A stretch of DNA of 43,912 nucleotides, from positions 1-43,912 of the forward strand of contig ONFA01000020.1 of assembly GCA_900316975.1 (NCBI GenBank), read 5' to 3'. This DNA comes from an uncultured Prevotellaceae bacterium (GTDB taxonomy: Bacteria > Bacteroidota > Bacteroidia > Bacteroidales > Bacteroidaceae). Each line of letters begins with the position of its first letter. The first letter of the stretch is position 1. Made by a program: the position numbers and the translations under genes. The notes beneath the pieces were generated by a model that had not been told where the DNA came from, did not search any database, and worked only from the letters and a program-made list of their open reading frames with translations. Positions 8,158 to 15,007 of the stretch are shown piece after piece.

Positions 8158-9498
8158 TTATTTCCTAAATCCTTTCATTCGTTGCATCTGCGCCATTGCC
8201 TGAGCCATCTTCGGACTGGTCATCTGGCGCATCATCTTGCGCATCTGTTCAAACTGCTTCGTGATGCGGTTCACCTCGTCAATCGAGACACCTGCACCCT
8301 TCGCAATGCGCTGTTTGCGCGACATGTTGATGCACTCGGGATGTTCCCTTTCATAAGGTGTCATTGAACCAATCATCGCTTCCACCGACTTGAAGGCATT
8401 GTCGTCAATATCCACATCCTTCAGTGCCTTGCCCACACCCGGAATCATCGAAGCCAAATCCTTGATGTTGCCCATCTTCTTGATTTGGTTGATTTGGCCG
8501 AGGAAATCGTTATAGTCGAACTTGTTCTTCGCAATCTTCTTCTCCAACCGTTTGGCCTCTTCCTCGTCAAACTGCTGTTGAGCACGTTCCACAAACGACA
8601 CGATGTCGCCCATGCCGAGAATGCGGTCAGCCATGCGTTCGGGGTGGAACACATCAAGTGCCTCCATCTTCTCGCCCGTACCCACAAACTTGATGGGCTT
8701 ATCGACTACTGTGCGGATGGAAAGGGCTGCACCGCCACGAGTGTCGCCATCCAGTTTCGTGAGGATGACACCATCAATCTCCAACCTCTCGTTGAACGTC
8801 TTGGCAGTGTTGACAGCATCCTGACCCGTCATGGCGTCCACCACCAGCAGGGTCTCATGTGGAGTGACTGCCGCCTTGATCTGCTCAATCTGCAACATCA
8901 GTTCCTCGTCAATCGACTGACGACCGGCGGTATCGACAATCACCACGTCGTAGCCTTTCATGCGCGCTTCCTGTATGGCGTTTTTCGCCACAGCAATCGG
9001 GTCGGTGGCACCTTCCTCCAAATAGCAAGGCACCTCCACCTGTTCAGCCAACACGCGCAACTGCTCCATAGCCGCAGGACGGAACGTGTCGCAGGCAGCC
9101 AAGAGCGGCTTCTTGTGGTTCTGAGTCTTCAAGCGCAGTGCCAATTTGCCCGACATGGTTGTCTTACCGGCACCGTTCAAACCAGCCATCAGAATCACCG
9201 TGGGGCGACCCGTCAGATTCAGTTCAGTGGCTTTTCCGCCCATGAGTTCTGCCAACTCGTCGTGCACAATCTTGACCATCATCTGGCCAGGCTTCACCGC
9301 AGTCAGCACATTCTGACCCAGCGCCTTCTGCTTCACCGTGTCGGTAAACGTCTTAGCCACCTTATAGTTCACGTCGGCTTCGAGAAGTGCCTTACGCACA
9401 TCCTTCAGCGTTTCCGCCACGTTGATTTCGGTGATTTTGCCTTCACCCTTCAGTATCTTGAAAGACCGTTCCAGTCTCTCGCTCAAATTTTCAAACAT
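8158..9498 (-). CDS. ffh: Signal recognition particle protein Ffh
   Basis: Ffh binds signal sequences emerging from the ribosome, together with SRP RNA, and docks to FtsY. The 446-residue protein has the N domain, then the G domain with Walker A GLNGAGKTT (about 109-117), DTFRPAAMEQL, DTAGRQSIDEELM, TKLDGDTRGGAALS and GTGEKMEALDVFHP. The Met-rich M domain ends in EQMRKMMRQMTSPKMAQAM. Length and order are normal. The gene for the SRP RNA partner lies only about 1.2 kb away on the opposite strand, which is not the usual arrangement. Confidence 0.98.
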   Translation of the reverse strand: MFENLSERLERSFKILKGEGKITEINVAETLKDVRKALLEADVNYKVAKTFTDTVKQKALGQNVLTAVKPGQMMVKIVHDELAELMGGKATELNLTGRPTVILMAGLNGAGKTTMSGKLALRLKTQNHKKPLLAACDTFRPAAMEQLRVLAEQVEVPCYLEEGATDPIAVAKNAIQEARMKGYDVVIVDTAGRQSIDEELMLQIEQIKAAVTPHETLLVVDAMTGQDAVNTAKTFNERLEIDGVILTKLDGDTRGGAALSIRTVVDKPIKFVGTGEKMEALDVFHPERMADRILGMGDIVSFVERAQQQFDEEEAKRLEKKIAKNKFDYNDFLGQINQIKKMGNIKDLASMIPGVGKALKDVDIDDNAFKSVEAMIGSMTPYEREHPECINMSRKQRIAKGAGVSIDEVNRITKQFEQMRKMMRQMTSPKMAQAMAQMQRMKGFRK

Positions 9499-9559
9499 AT
9501 CTTTTCATTTACAATTTTACAATGTACAATGTACAATTTGCCTTTCGGTTTGCTCGCAC

Positions 9560-10192
9560 TCACTTTTTAACCCCTTTATATATAAGGTATGTGACAATCG
9601 CCACGACGATGATGATGGCAGCAATGCCGATGATGTGGGAGTAGTGTGCGATGATGTCGATGAGTTCCTGCTTCGGCATGGTCGAGTGAAAAGCCGCACC
9701 AATGCCCACGAGGATGCTGTTCCAAAGTCCTGCACCCAGACAGGTGTAGAGGCAGAACGACAGCAGGTTCATCTTAGCCAAACCCGCAGGGATGCTGATG
9801 AGTTGGCGAATGGCAGGAATCATTCTGCCAATCAGCGTGGAGATGGCACCCCGCTTGTCGAAATACTGCTCAGCCTTCTCCACCTTCTCCGCATCAATCA
9901 GGCACATGTGACCGATGCGGCTGTTGGCAAACGCATACACAATCGGACGCCCCAGAGAGTAGGCAAGGCCGTAGTTGACCAATGCACCAATCAAGGCACC
10001 CAACGTGCCACACAAGATAATCATCGGGTAAGACATCTCGCCCGTCTCTGCCGCCATGTAAGCCGCAGGAATCATCACCACTTCTGATGGAAAAGGAATG
10101 AACGAACTCTCGATGGCCATAAACAAAATGACCCAACCGTAATTCAGGTTGTCGAGTGCTCCGTTAGTCAAATTGAGGATGATTTCTTCCAT
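9560..10192 (-). CDS. DedA family membrane protein
   Basis: This is a 210-residue polytopic inner-membrane protein of the DedA/VTT family. The family is implicated in undecaprenyl-phosphate or phospholipid translocation and membrane homeostasis. It shows the early acidic pocket ESSFIPFPSEVVMIPA, a second Gly-rich helix, LVNYGLAYSLGRP, and the family's Arg-Pro-Arg signature GRMIPAIRQLISIPAG. The C-terminal hydrophobic helix ends in TYLIYKGVKK. A good promoter lies just upstream (10201-10231). The gap to ffh is 61 bp and holds short TACAATG repeats, so read-through into ffh is possible. Confidence 0.92.
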   Translation of the reverse strand: MEEIILNLTNGALDNLNYGWVILFMAIESSFIPFPSEVVMIPAAYMAAETGEMSYPMIILCGTLGALIGALVNYGLAYSLGRPIVYAFANSRIGHMCLIDAEKVEKAEQYFDKRGAISTLIGRMIPAIRQLISIPAGLAKMNLLSFCLYTCLGAGLWNSILVGIGAAFHSTMPKQELIDIIAHYSHIIGIAAIIIVVAIVTYLIYKGVKK

Positions 10193-10200
10193 AATGGGTG

Positions 10201-10231
10201 CAAAGTTACGAATAAGTGAGGGAAAAACAAA
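10201..10231 (-). promoter_or_regulatory. Promoter of dedA
   Basis: TTTG (10231-10228), a 19-base spacer and TAACTTTG (10208-10201) on the minus strand. The -7 box lies only nine bases before the ATG at 10192, so the leader would be very short. Confidence 0.7.
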
Positions 10232-10309
10232 ATTTATTTAAGTTTTTCCGAACGTGAGTAACTTCGGCGAAGCCAACGTCACGAAAAGTAAGTGATAATT
10301 GATAATTAA

Positions 10310-10560
10310 AGTTGAGGGTTGAGTGCGTGCATTGGCACTATCTCGGAAGGTAAATGCGGAGTAAATTCGGAGTAAATTTTATTCGAGTAAATGAGAAGTT
10401 TTTATTTACTGGTTCAAATTTACTCCGAATTTATTCCGCATTTACCTTCCGAGACTGTGCGAAGCACACAAAAAAGTGTTAAAGACCCCTCCGACTCCCC
10501 TGTTGAGGGGAGAGAAGTTAAAGTTAGGGTTAAAGTTAGGGTTAAAAAGAGACTATCATG
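10310..10560 (+). repeat. Composite repeat, copy 2, with 38-bp hairpin arms
   Basis: This is the inverted counterpart of the repeat at 6852-7190. The hairpin arms 10342-10379 and 10416-10453 are complementary over 38 bases with one G/T-type mismatch. They enclose a 36-base loop with the conserved GAGTAAATGAGAAGTTTTTA. Then follow the GTGCGAAGCACA hairpin, the palindrome CTCCCCTGTTGAGGGGAG and TTAAAGTTAGGG repeats. There is no coding potential. The repeat leads straight into the SRP RNA promoter. Confidence 0.9.
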
Positions 10561-10602
10561 ATAATTTTTTACTTTCCGCTCTTCACTTTTCACTTAAAAA
10601 GT

Positions 10603-10633
10603 TTTGTCAATTCGCCAAAACTCCCTACCTTTG
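10603..10633 (+). promoter_or_regulatory. Promoter of SRP RNA and tRNA-Thr
   Basis: TTTG (10603-10606), a 19-base spacer and TACCTTTG (10626-10633) match the Bacteroidota promoter exactly. It lies about 95 bases before the SRP RNA. The leader holds small hairpins such as CGAATCGCATTCG and GAGCATTGCTC. Confidence 0.85.
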
Positions 10634-10728
10634 CACCCGCAAAACCGAGAATGAGCGAGTGAAGAACCGAATCGCATTCGTGTTTTTCGGAGCGTAAGCG
10701 GTTTCGAGCATTGCTCAAAACAAAACAT

Positions 10729-10824
10729 GGGTAAGTCCTATACGGCCAGCTCCCTCGGAATCCCCCAGGGCTTGACCGCAGCAAGGGTACTTGGTTGTAG
10801 CGGCGCGATGTAGTCAGCTTACCC
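10729..10824 (+). ncRNA. ffs: SRP RNA (4.5S, small bacterial type)
   Basis: The ends GGGTAAG (10729-10735) and CTTACCC (10818-10824) pair. The interior holds CCAGGGCTTGACCGCAGCAA and then GGGTA, which fits the SRP domain IV tip (CAGG, tetraloop, AGCAGC-AAGG) that binds the Ffh M domain. The 3' part GCGATGTAGTCAG resembles the GGATGTAGCTGG of E. coli 4.5S RNA. The tetraloop is of TTGA type rather than GGAA. The exact ends are estimated from the closing stem. The promoter is at 10603-10633 and tRNA-Thr follows after four bases, so the two are probably made as one transcript. Confidence 0.87.
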
Positions 10825-10828
10825 ACCC

Positions 10829-10902
10829 GCCTCTTTAGCTCAGTTGGCCAGAGCACGTGATTTGTAATCTCGGGGTCGTTGGTTCGAATCCGACAAGAGG
10901 CT
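10829..10902 (+). tRNA. tRNA-Thr (TGT)
   Basis: Acceptor GCCTCTT/AAGAGGC is perfect, the D arm is GCTC/GAGC, the anticodon loop TTTGTAA has anticodon TGT, and the T arm is GTTGG-TTCGAAT-CCGAC. One anticodon-stem pair is T-T. CCA is not encoded. The last 16 bases recur twice downstream in a tandem repeat. Confidence 0.95.
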
Positions 10903-11137
10903 CAAGAATTTCATCTGAGATGGCAATGAAAGTTCACTTTCAATTGACAGCGAAAGATGAAAGCCTTGAAAGCCTGCCATCGGCAGGTTTTTCGGATATC
11001 CAATCCGACAAGAGGCTCAAGAATTTCATCTGAGATGGCAATGAAAGTTCACTTTCAATTGACAGCGAAAAGATGAAAGCCTTGAAAGCCTGCCATCGGC
11101 AGGTTTTTTCGGATATCCAATCCGACAAGAGGCTCAA
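10887..11137 (+). repeat. Tandem 115/117-bp repeat anchored on the tRNA-Thr 3' end
   Basis: The 19-mer AATCCGACAAGAGGCTCAA covers the tRNA T-loop to 3' end plus three bases. It occurs at 10887-10905, 11002-11020 and 11119-11137. Between copies lie two nearly identical units, which differ only by one extra A and one extra T. Each unit has a TGAAAGT-TC-ACTTTCA hairpin and a CCTGCC-ATC-GGCAGG hairpin followed by a T-run, which is a complete intrinsic terminator. Repeated tRNA 3' ends are the footprint left by site-specific integration at tRNA genes, but no integrase is present. Confidence 0.9.
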
Positions 11138-11140
11138 CGA

Positions 11141-11173
11141 ATAGGGGAGAAAGCAGAGTTCTTTCTCCCCTAT
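11141..11173 (+). terminator. Perfect 13-bp hairpin between the tRNA-Thr array and the NUDIX gene
   Basis: ATAGGGGAGAAAG, the 7-base loop CAGAGTT and CTTTCTCCCCTAT pair without mismatch, followed by ATTTATC. This is probably the original terminator of the SRP RNA/tRNA-Thr unit. It lies only 25 bases before the next start codon, so it could also sit in that gene's leader. Confidence 0.65.
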
Positions 11174-11198
11174 ATTTATCATAAGTGTTACGAAAATT

Positions 11199-11762
11199 AT
11201 GGACAAACAGAAAGACATCAAACCCTGGGAGACCGTCAGTTCCAAGTATCTCATTCAGCGTCCATGGCTCACAGCACGCCGTGATGTGCTCCGCATGCCC
11301 GACGGAAAACTGGTGCCCGAATACTATGTGCTCGAATACCCCACATGGGTCAACATCATAGCCATCACCACCGAAGGCAAATACCTCCTCGTGCGCCAAT
11401 ACCGCCATGCACTCGGCATCGTCGAGTACGAACTCTGTGCAGGCACCATGGATGCAAAAGATGCCACACCCCTCGATGCAGCCAAGCGCGAACTCCTCGA
11501 AGAGACAGGTTATGCAGGAGGCGAATGGACAGAACTCACAGCCCTGTCAGCCAATCCCACCTCCATGAACAACCTCAACCACACCTTCATTGCGAAGGGA
11601 GTGGAGAAAGTGTCCTCCCAGCACCTCGATGAAACCGAGGAAATCACCGTCCATCTCTTCACCCTTCAGGAACTCATCGACCTTCTCCGCCGTGACGAGA
11701 TGAAGCAATCCCTCATGGTAGCCCCCCTCTGGCGCTACATCGCCGAAAACCATCTTTTGTAA
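11199..11762 (+). CDS. NUDIX hydrolase (ADP-ribose pyrophosphatase-like)
   Basis: This 187-residue cytoplasmic protein resembles the ADP-ribose/nucleoside-diphosphate-sugar pyrophosphatases. It has the N-terminal strand region with LTARRDVLRMPDGKLVPEYY, then VRQYRHALGIVEYELCAG and the Nudix helix AAKRELLEETGY (about 104-115), then LSANPTSMNNLNHTFIA. The Nudix box is not canonical: the Glu expected seven residues before REL is replaced (sequence GTMDAKDATPLDAAK) and the loop is one residue longer, although the metal-binding REllEE core is intact. The gene is alone on the plus strand and converges with the next gene. Confidence 0.88.
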   Translation: MDKQKDIKPWETVSSKYLIQRPWLTARRDVLRMPDGKLVPEYYVLEYPTWVNIIAITTEGKYLLVRQYRHALGIVEYELCAGTMDAKDATPLDAAKRELLEETGYAGGEWTELTALSANPTSMNNLNHTFIAKGVEKVSSQHLDETEEITVHLFTLQELIDLLRRDEMKQSLMVAPLWRYIAENHLL

Positions 11763-11764
11763 AG

Positions 11765-11792
11765 TTTTTGTAAAGTTTAAGGTTTACAAAAA
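11765..11792. terminator. AT-rich hairpin between convergent genes
   Basis: TTTTTGTAAA (11765-11774) and TTTACAAAAA (11783-11792) pair around an 8-base loop, giving a T-run on either strand. It is a plausible bidirectional terminator for the NUDIX and lipoprotein genes. Confidence 0.6.
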
Positions 11793-11794
11793 AC

Positions 11795-12547
11795 TCACTC
11801 CTCTGCCGGCGAAAAAGTGAAACTCATGCCGTTCCACACAGCATGATAATCCTTGAAGGAGTCGTCGTCGTCATTGCTCCATGTGCACACATAGCAGTCC
11901 TTGCCCTCTTGAGGCAAGTATGCATACATGGAACTATATTGGGCGGCAAAATCGTCAAACACCTTCACCACCTCCTTGTCGGGAGTCATCATGCCCGTAG
12001 CCTTGTCATAGTCATAAAACATATACTGATACTTCGAGTCATCGTCGTTCTCAAAACCACGCTCCGCAGTCACACCCACCAGTTGGTGCCCGTTCTTGCG
12101 GTTCCAGTAGCAGAGGGTCACGGCATTGGAAAACTCCCATTCCCAGTTGCACTGGATGTAGCCATTCTTTTGAACATCATGCACATAGAAGTTCTTTTCT
12201 CCTCCATCAAAATTCTCAGGGTCTTTCAAGTAGGACAGCATCTTTGCACAAGGCTCAAACGAGGAATACTCCTGACAGAACGCCTGAGCAAAATCGTGGA
12301 TGTTCACCTTTTCGCCCTTGGCTTTCACCGTCAGCGGTTGCGATGCCCATTCGCCAAGATGCTTCCAACTCTTTTCGAGGAGTTGCTGCTCTGCTGAAAA
12401 CTCCTCGTCCGTTTCCGTGTCATTCACGACAGCCACAGCCGTCGAATCCTCTTCGCCACCATTTCCGGCAGTATTCTTGCTGTTGCAACTGCCCAACAGC
12501 AAGGGGAGTGCCAGCCCCATAGCCCAAATGTACGTAGTCTTTTTCAT
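11795..12547 (-). CDS. Hypothetical lipoprotein
   Basis: This is a 250-residue lipoprotein with a signal ending LLLGSC (Cys near 24), then an acidic linker rich in Asp, Glu and Thr, then a mature domain with aromatic-rich beta-like segments (IQCNWEWEFSNAVTLCYWNR, MFYDYDKATGMM, DCYVCTWSNDDDDSFKDYHA). I do not recognise the family. The ATG at 12547 was chosen because it gives a standard lipoprotein signal. The open frame runs much further upstream, but that part overlaps the sigma factor gene and is not credible. A promoter lies at 12582-12613. It is divergent from the ECF sigma gene, so it could be a target of that sigma (inference). Confidence 0.8.
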   Translation of the reverse strand: MKKTTYIWAMGLALPLLLGSCNSKNTAGNGGEEDSTAVAVVNDTETDEEFSAEQQLLEKSWKHLGEWASQPLTVKAKGEKVNIHDFAQAFCQEYSSFEPCAKMLSYLKDPENFDGGEKNFYVHDVQKNGYIQCNWEWEFSNAVTLCYWNRKNGHQLVGVTAERGFENDDDSKYQYMFYDYDKATGMMTPDKEVVKVFDDFAAQYSSMYAYLPQEGKDCYVCTWSNDDDDSFKDYHAVWNGMSFTFSPAEE

Positions 12548-12581
12548 TGCTTTTTGGTTTTTAGTGTAGTAAAAGTGATTA

Positions 12582-12613
12582 CAAATGTAGCACATTTTCT
12601 GCATCGTTCCAAT
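12582..12613 (-). promoter_or_regulatory. Promoter of the lipoprotein gene
   Basis: ATTG (12613-12610), a 20-base spacer and TACATTTG (12589-12582) on the minus strand, 35 bases before the ATG. The remaining 190-bp divergent gap also contains a plus-strand TAATTTTG (12673-12680) without a matching -33 box, a possible start point for the ECF operon. Confidence 0.6.
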
Positions 12614-12739
12614 TTTTGAAGGGATTAACTGCAAAATATCCAATTCGGAAACAAGTTTTGAAAGAAAAACACTAATTTTGCGAGGTCTCCATTTGACTTT
12701 TTCGGTTTCCAGTCGTATAATGGATAAAAATTCGACAAA

Positions 12740-13300
12740 ATGGTTCAGATAGACGAAGATATCATAGTAAGGTGCCAACGAGGCGAGAAGACTGCTTTTC
12801 GTGGGGTGGTGCTGGCATATCAGCGGATGGTGTTTTCGTTGACGCTGAAACTGCTGTGCGACGAGGAAGAGGCGAAGGACATGGTGCAGGAGACCTTCAT
12901 CCGTGTGTGGCAGCGAATGGGAGAGTATGACACCCAGAAGAACTTTGCCACATGGATCTATACGATAGCCACACGCCTGTGTCTGGACAGGTTGAAACGC
13001 ATGAAACATGTGGTTCCCATGCCAGACGACGAGTTGGTGTTCCGACGGTATGCTTCCGATACTGATACGCACAGGGCATTGGAAAACAGGGAGTGGGTGT
13101 CGATCGTGAGAATGTTGGCAGAAGGGTTGGGGGAGAAGCAAAGGATGGTGTTCACGCTCTGCCATCTGGAAGGACTCTCATCGCCAGAAGTGGAAGAAAT
13201 AACAGGCTTGGATGCCAAACAGGTGAAGAGCAACCTGTATGTGGCTCGGCAAACCATACGAGAACGATTAAAACAATTAGGATATGACACAGATAGATGA
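12740..13300 (+). CDS. ECF-type RNA polymerase sigma factor
   Basis: This 186-residue sigma-70 family protein has regions 2 and 4 only. Region 2 is YQRMVFSLTLKLLCDEEEAK then DMVQETFIRVWQRMGEYD and FATWIYTIATRLCLDRLKR. Region 4 is LGEKQRMVFTLCHLEGLSSP then EVEEITGLDAKQVKSNLYVA and RQTIRERLK, with a clear helix-turn-helix. Such factors direct RNA polymerase to a small set of promoters and are usually held inactive by a co-encoded anti-sigma. The next frame overlaps by 17 bases and encodes a single-pass membrane protein, the natural anti-sigma candidate. Confidence 0.95.
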   Translation: MVQIDEDIIVRCQRGEKTAFRGVVLAYQRMVFSLTLKLLCDEEEAKDMVQETFIRVWQRMGEYDTQKNFATWIYTIATRLCLDRLKRMKHVVPMPDDELVFRRYASDTDTHRALENREWVSIVRMLAEGLGEKQRMVFTLCHLEGLSSPEVEEITGLDAKQVKSNLYVARQTIRERLKQLGYDTDR

Positions 13301-13673
13301 CATACTCGACAGGTTGAAAGGACAGCAGCCAGAATTGGATAATCCCGATGAAATGCTGGAAAGCATCATGGCAAACCTGCCCGACAGAGAAGAACAGGGG
13401 GAAAGAAGGGAGGAACAAGGGAGTGCTAAGCCTCACCTGATGCTAAGGGTGCTGCGCACCATCACATCCGTGGCAGCCATCCTGCTCATAGGACTGTTCA
13501 TCTATGTCAACCAACCCGTGAAGACTGAGGCACCACGTGCCCATGCCTATACAACAGACTTTCCACGAAGCAGCACGCTCGAGAACATGTACACACGCTA
13601 CTTGGAGGCAAGTCAACCAAAACCTATTAGTTACACACAATTAAAAATGATGATGTATGAAAACTACAATTAG
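13284..13673 (+). CDS. Single-pass membrane protein, possible anti-sigma factor
   Basis: The 129-residue product has a charged N-terminal part (MTQIDDILDRLKGQQPELDN), a Glu/Arg-rich linker, one transmembrane helix (TSVAAILLIGLFIYV, about 60-75) and a short outer C-terminal part ending YTQLKMMMYENYN. The topology, with the N-terminus in the cytoplasm and one helix, and the 17-base overlap with the sigma gene fit an anti-sigma role. There is no zinc-binding HxxxCxxC motif of the ZAS class and I recognise no named domain. Overlap with the next gene is again 17 bases, so the three genes are translationally coupled. Confidence 0.75.
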   Translation: MTQIDDILDRLKGQQPELDNPDEMLESIMANLPDREEQGERREEQGSAKPHLMLRVLRTITSVAAILLIGLFIYVNQPVKTEAPRAHAYTTDFPRSSTLENMYTRYLEASQPKPISYTQLKMMMYENYN

Positions 13674-14748
13674 TTCATATTGGATGCTCTTGGCATCAGT
13701 GGCACTTTTCTTCTCCTGTGAAAAGCAGGACGTCAGATTGCACACCGTTATTCACGAAGACGGTACTTGTAAGCGCGAAGTCATTTATCGCCATGTGATG
13801 CCGCAAGAAGAAAGAGATTCCCTGTGGGGCAAGGACAGCACGTCTGCCCCGTTGGCTCCCGTTCCGGAATGTGTCAACATGGAGGGCTTTATGGGTTCTC
13901 ACACCGACATTGGCGACAACGATACTGTAACTACCACACTTGAATACCGCGAGTTTAAGGATGTGAAGGAGATGTGCCAATACACCCCTCTGCAACTGAA
14001 TGGCGAACGCCTGAAATCGAATGCGGATCTGGAAAAGCATTTCCGCTGGTTCTACACGGAATACACCTATACTGAAACCTTCAGCACAGTGGCAGACACC
14101 TTCAAACTTCCAGCCACAAACTATGCAGACAAAGACATCGTCAGGTTCTGGTTCACAGGACAACCCAACCTGCTCGAAGGACTTAACGGGTCGGAGGCAT
14201 CGGAGAAAATCAGTAAAATGGAACCATTTGTTTCACAATGGATGAATGACAATCTATTCAAGATGTGCTTTGACTACATGGTGGAACACTATGACTCTAT
14301 TCAGAATCCTCCTGTGAACAAAGAACAGTTCGTGGCACTACACGATTCGTTGGCAAAATATCTCCTAAAAGACGGACAGGCGCAGTTGCCTGCGGTGGAG
14401 GTGACTGAAGAGTTTGAGAAGTTCTTCCATTCCAATGCTTACGCACCATTCTTCGATGATGAAACGCCGCTTGGGATGGGTATGTCAGAGGAACTTTCCG
14501 ACCAACTCAACATCTTCTGGCTTTCTGTAACTTACACGCTTGAAATGCCTGGCACGGTAGTGAATCCTGGTACAGGACTCCTCAAGAATGGCATCATCTA
14601 TTATCCGCTTACGGGCGAACGGCTCATTCCTGGCGACTACACCATCAGCGCCACCTCCCGTGTCACGAATATTTGGGCTTATGTTGTCACTTTCCTCATC
14701 TTTCTCGTAGCCATCGGCAGTTTTGTGTATCGAGGACGGAAGAAGTGA
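13657..14748 (+). CDS. Lipoprotein with C-terminal membrane anchor, unknown function
   Basis: This 363-residue product has a signal ending LFFSC (Cys near 21), a large extracytoplasmic domain and a C-terminal hydrophobic helix (NIWAYVVTFLIFLVAIGSFV) followed by YRGRKK. The two anchors, a lipid at one end and a helix at the other, suggest a protein held in the inner membrane with its domain in the periplasm. Third gene of the ECF sigma operon, overlapping the second by 17 bases. It could sense envelope state for the sigma system or be its effector; both are inference. No known family recognised. Confidence 0.78.
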   Translation: MKTTISSYWMLLASVALFFSCEKQDVRLHTVIHEDGTCKREVIYRHVMPQEERDSLWGKDSTSAPLAPVPECVNMEGFMGSHTDIGDNDTVTTTLEYREFKDVKEMCQYTPLQLNGERLKSNADLEKHFRWFYTEYTYTETFSTVADTFKLPATNYADKDIVRFWFTGQPNLLEGLNGSEASEKISKMEPFVSQWMNDNLFKMCFDYMVEHYDSIQNPPVNKEQFVALHDSLAKYLLKDGQAQLPAVEVTEEFEKFFHSNAYAPFFDDETPLGMGMSEELSDQLNIFWLSVTYTLEMPGTVVNPGTGLLKNGIIYYPLTGERLIPGDYTISATSRVTNIWAYVVTFLIFLVAIGSFVYRGRKK

Positions 14749-14765
14749 GTTAGAAGACCCATAAC

Positions 14766-14866
14766 TTTGTAAAGTTTAAGGTTTAGAGTTTAAGGTTTAA
14801 GGACCATGCGGCGAGTGCGCACATCGCGTCAGCCCTCTCTAAACCTTAAACTCTAAACTTTACAAA
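14766..14866 (+). repeat. Long AT-rich inverted repeat after the ECF operon
   Basis: TTTGTAAAGTTTA plus GAGTTTAAGGTTTA on the left is complementary to the right arm (about 14840-14866), apart from a seven-base AGGTTTA insertion on the left. The loop of about 40 bases is GC-rich (ATGCGGCGAGTGCGCACATC). It may terminate the sigma operon, but there is no T-run. The left arm is made of near-heptamer repeats. Confidence 0.7.
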
Positions 14867-14910
14867 CAACCCCTCAACCAAACAACACTTTGACCTTCTT
14901 GAGTGTGTTT

Positions 14911-15007
14911 TGCAAAGATAGTGAAAATTCGGGGTAAATTTTTTTGAGTAAATGAGAAGTTTTTACTTACTGTTCTAAATTTACCCCGAATTTTCACTAT
15001 CTTTGCA
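14911..15007 (+). repeat. Hairpin repeat, copy 3: perfect 31-bp arms
   Basis: The arms 14911-14941 and 14977-15007 are exact reverse complements over 31 bases. The loop 14942-14976 contains GAGTAAATGAGAAGTTTTTA, shared with the copies at 7.1 and 10.4 kb. The stem has GGGGTAAA/TTTACCCC where the other copies have GGAGTAAA/TTTACTCC, so both strands of the stem changed together. The right arm ends in TATCTTTGCA, a Bacteroidota -7 box just before the DUF4375 gene. Its mirror in the left arm points outward in the other direction. Confidence 0.92.

Noticed and set aside
8485..9570. A 361-residue frame antisense to ffh
   Set aside because: It is the complement of the well-supported ffh gene, with no domain or signal features.
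10929..11118. Further tRNA genes in the array after tRNA-Thr
   Set aside because: Only the 3' segment of the tRNA is repeated; no D arm or anticodon arm is present in the units.
11795..13165. A 456-residue minus-strand frame running from the lipoprotein back through the sigma factor gene
   Set aside because: The part upstream of 12547 is antisense to the ECF sigma gene and has no protein character. The lipoprotein signal at 12547 gives a clear start.
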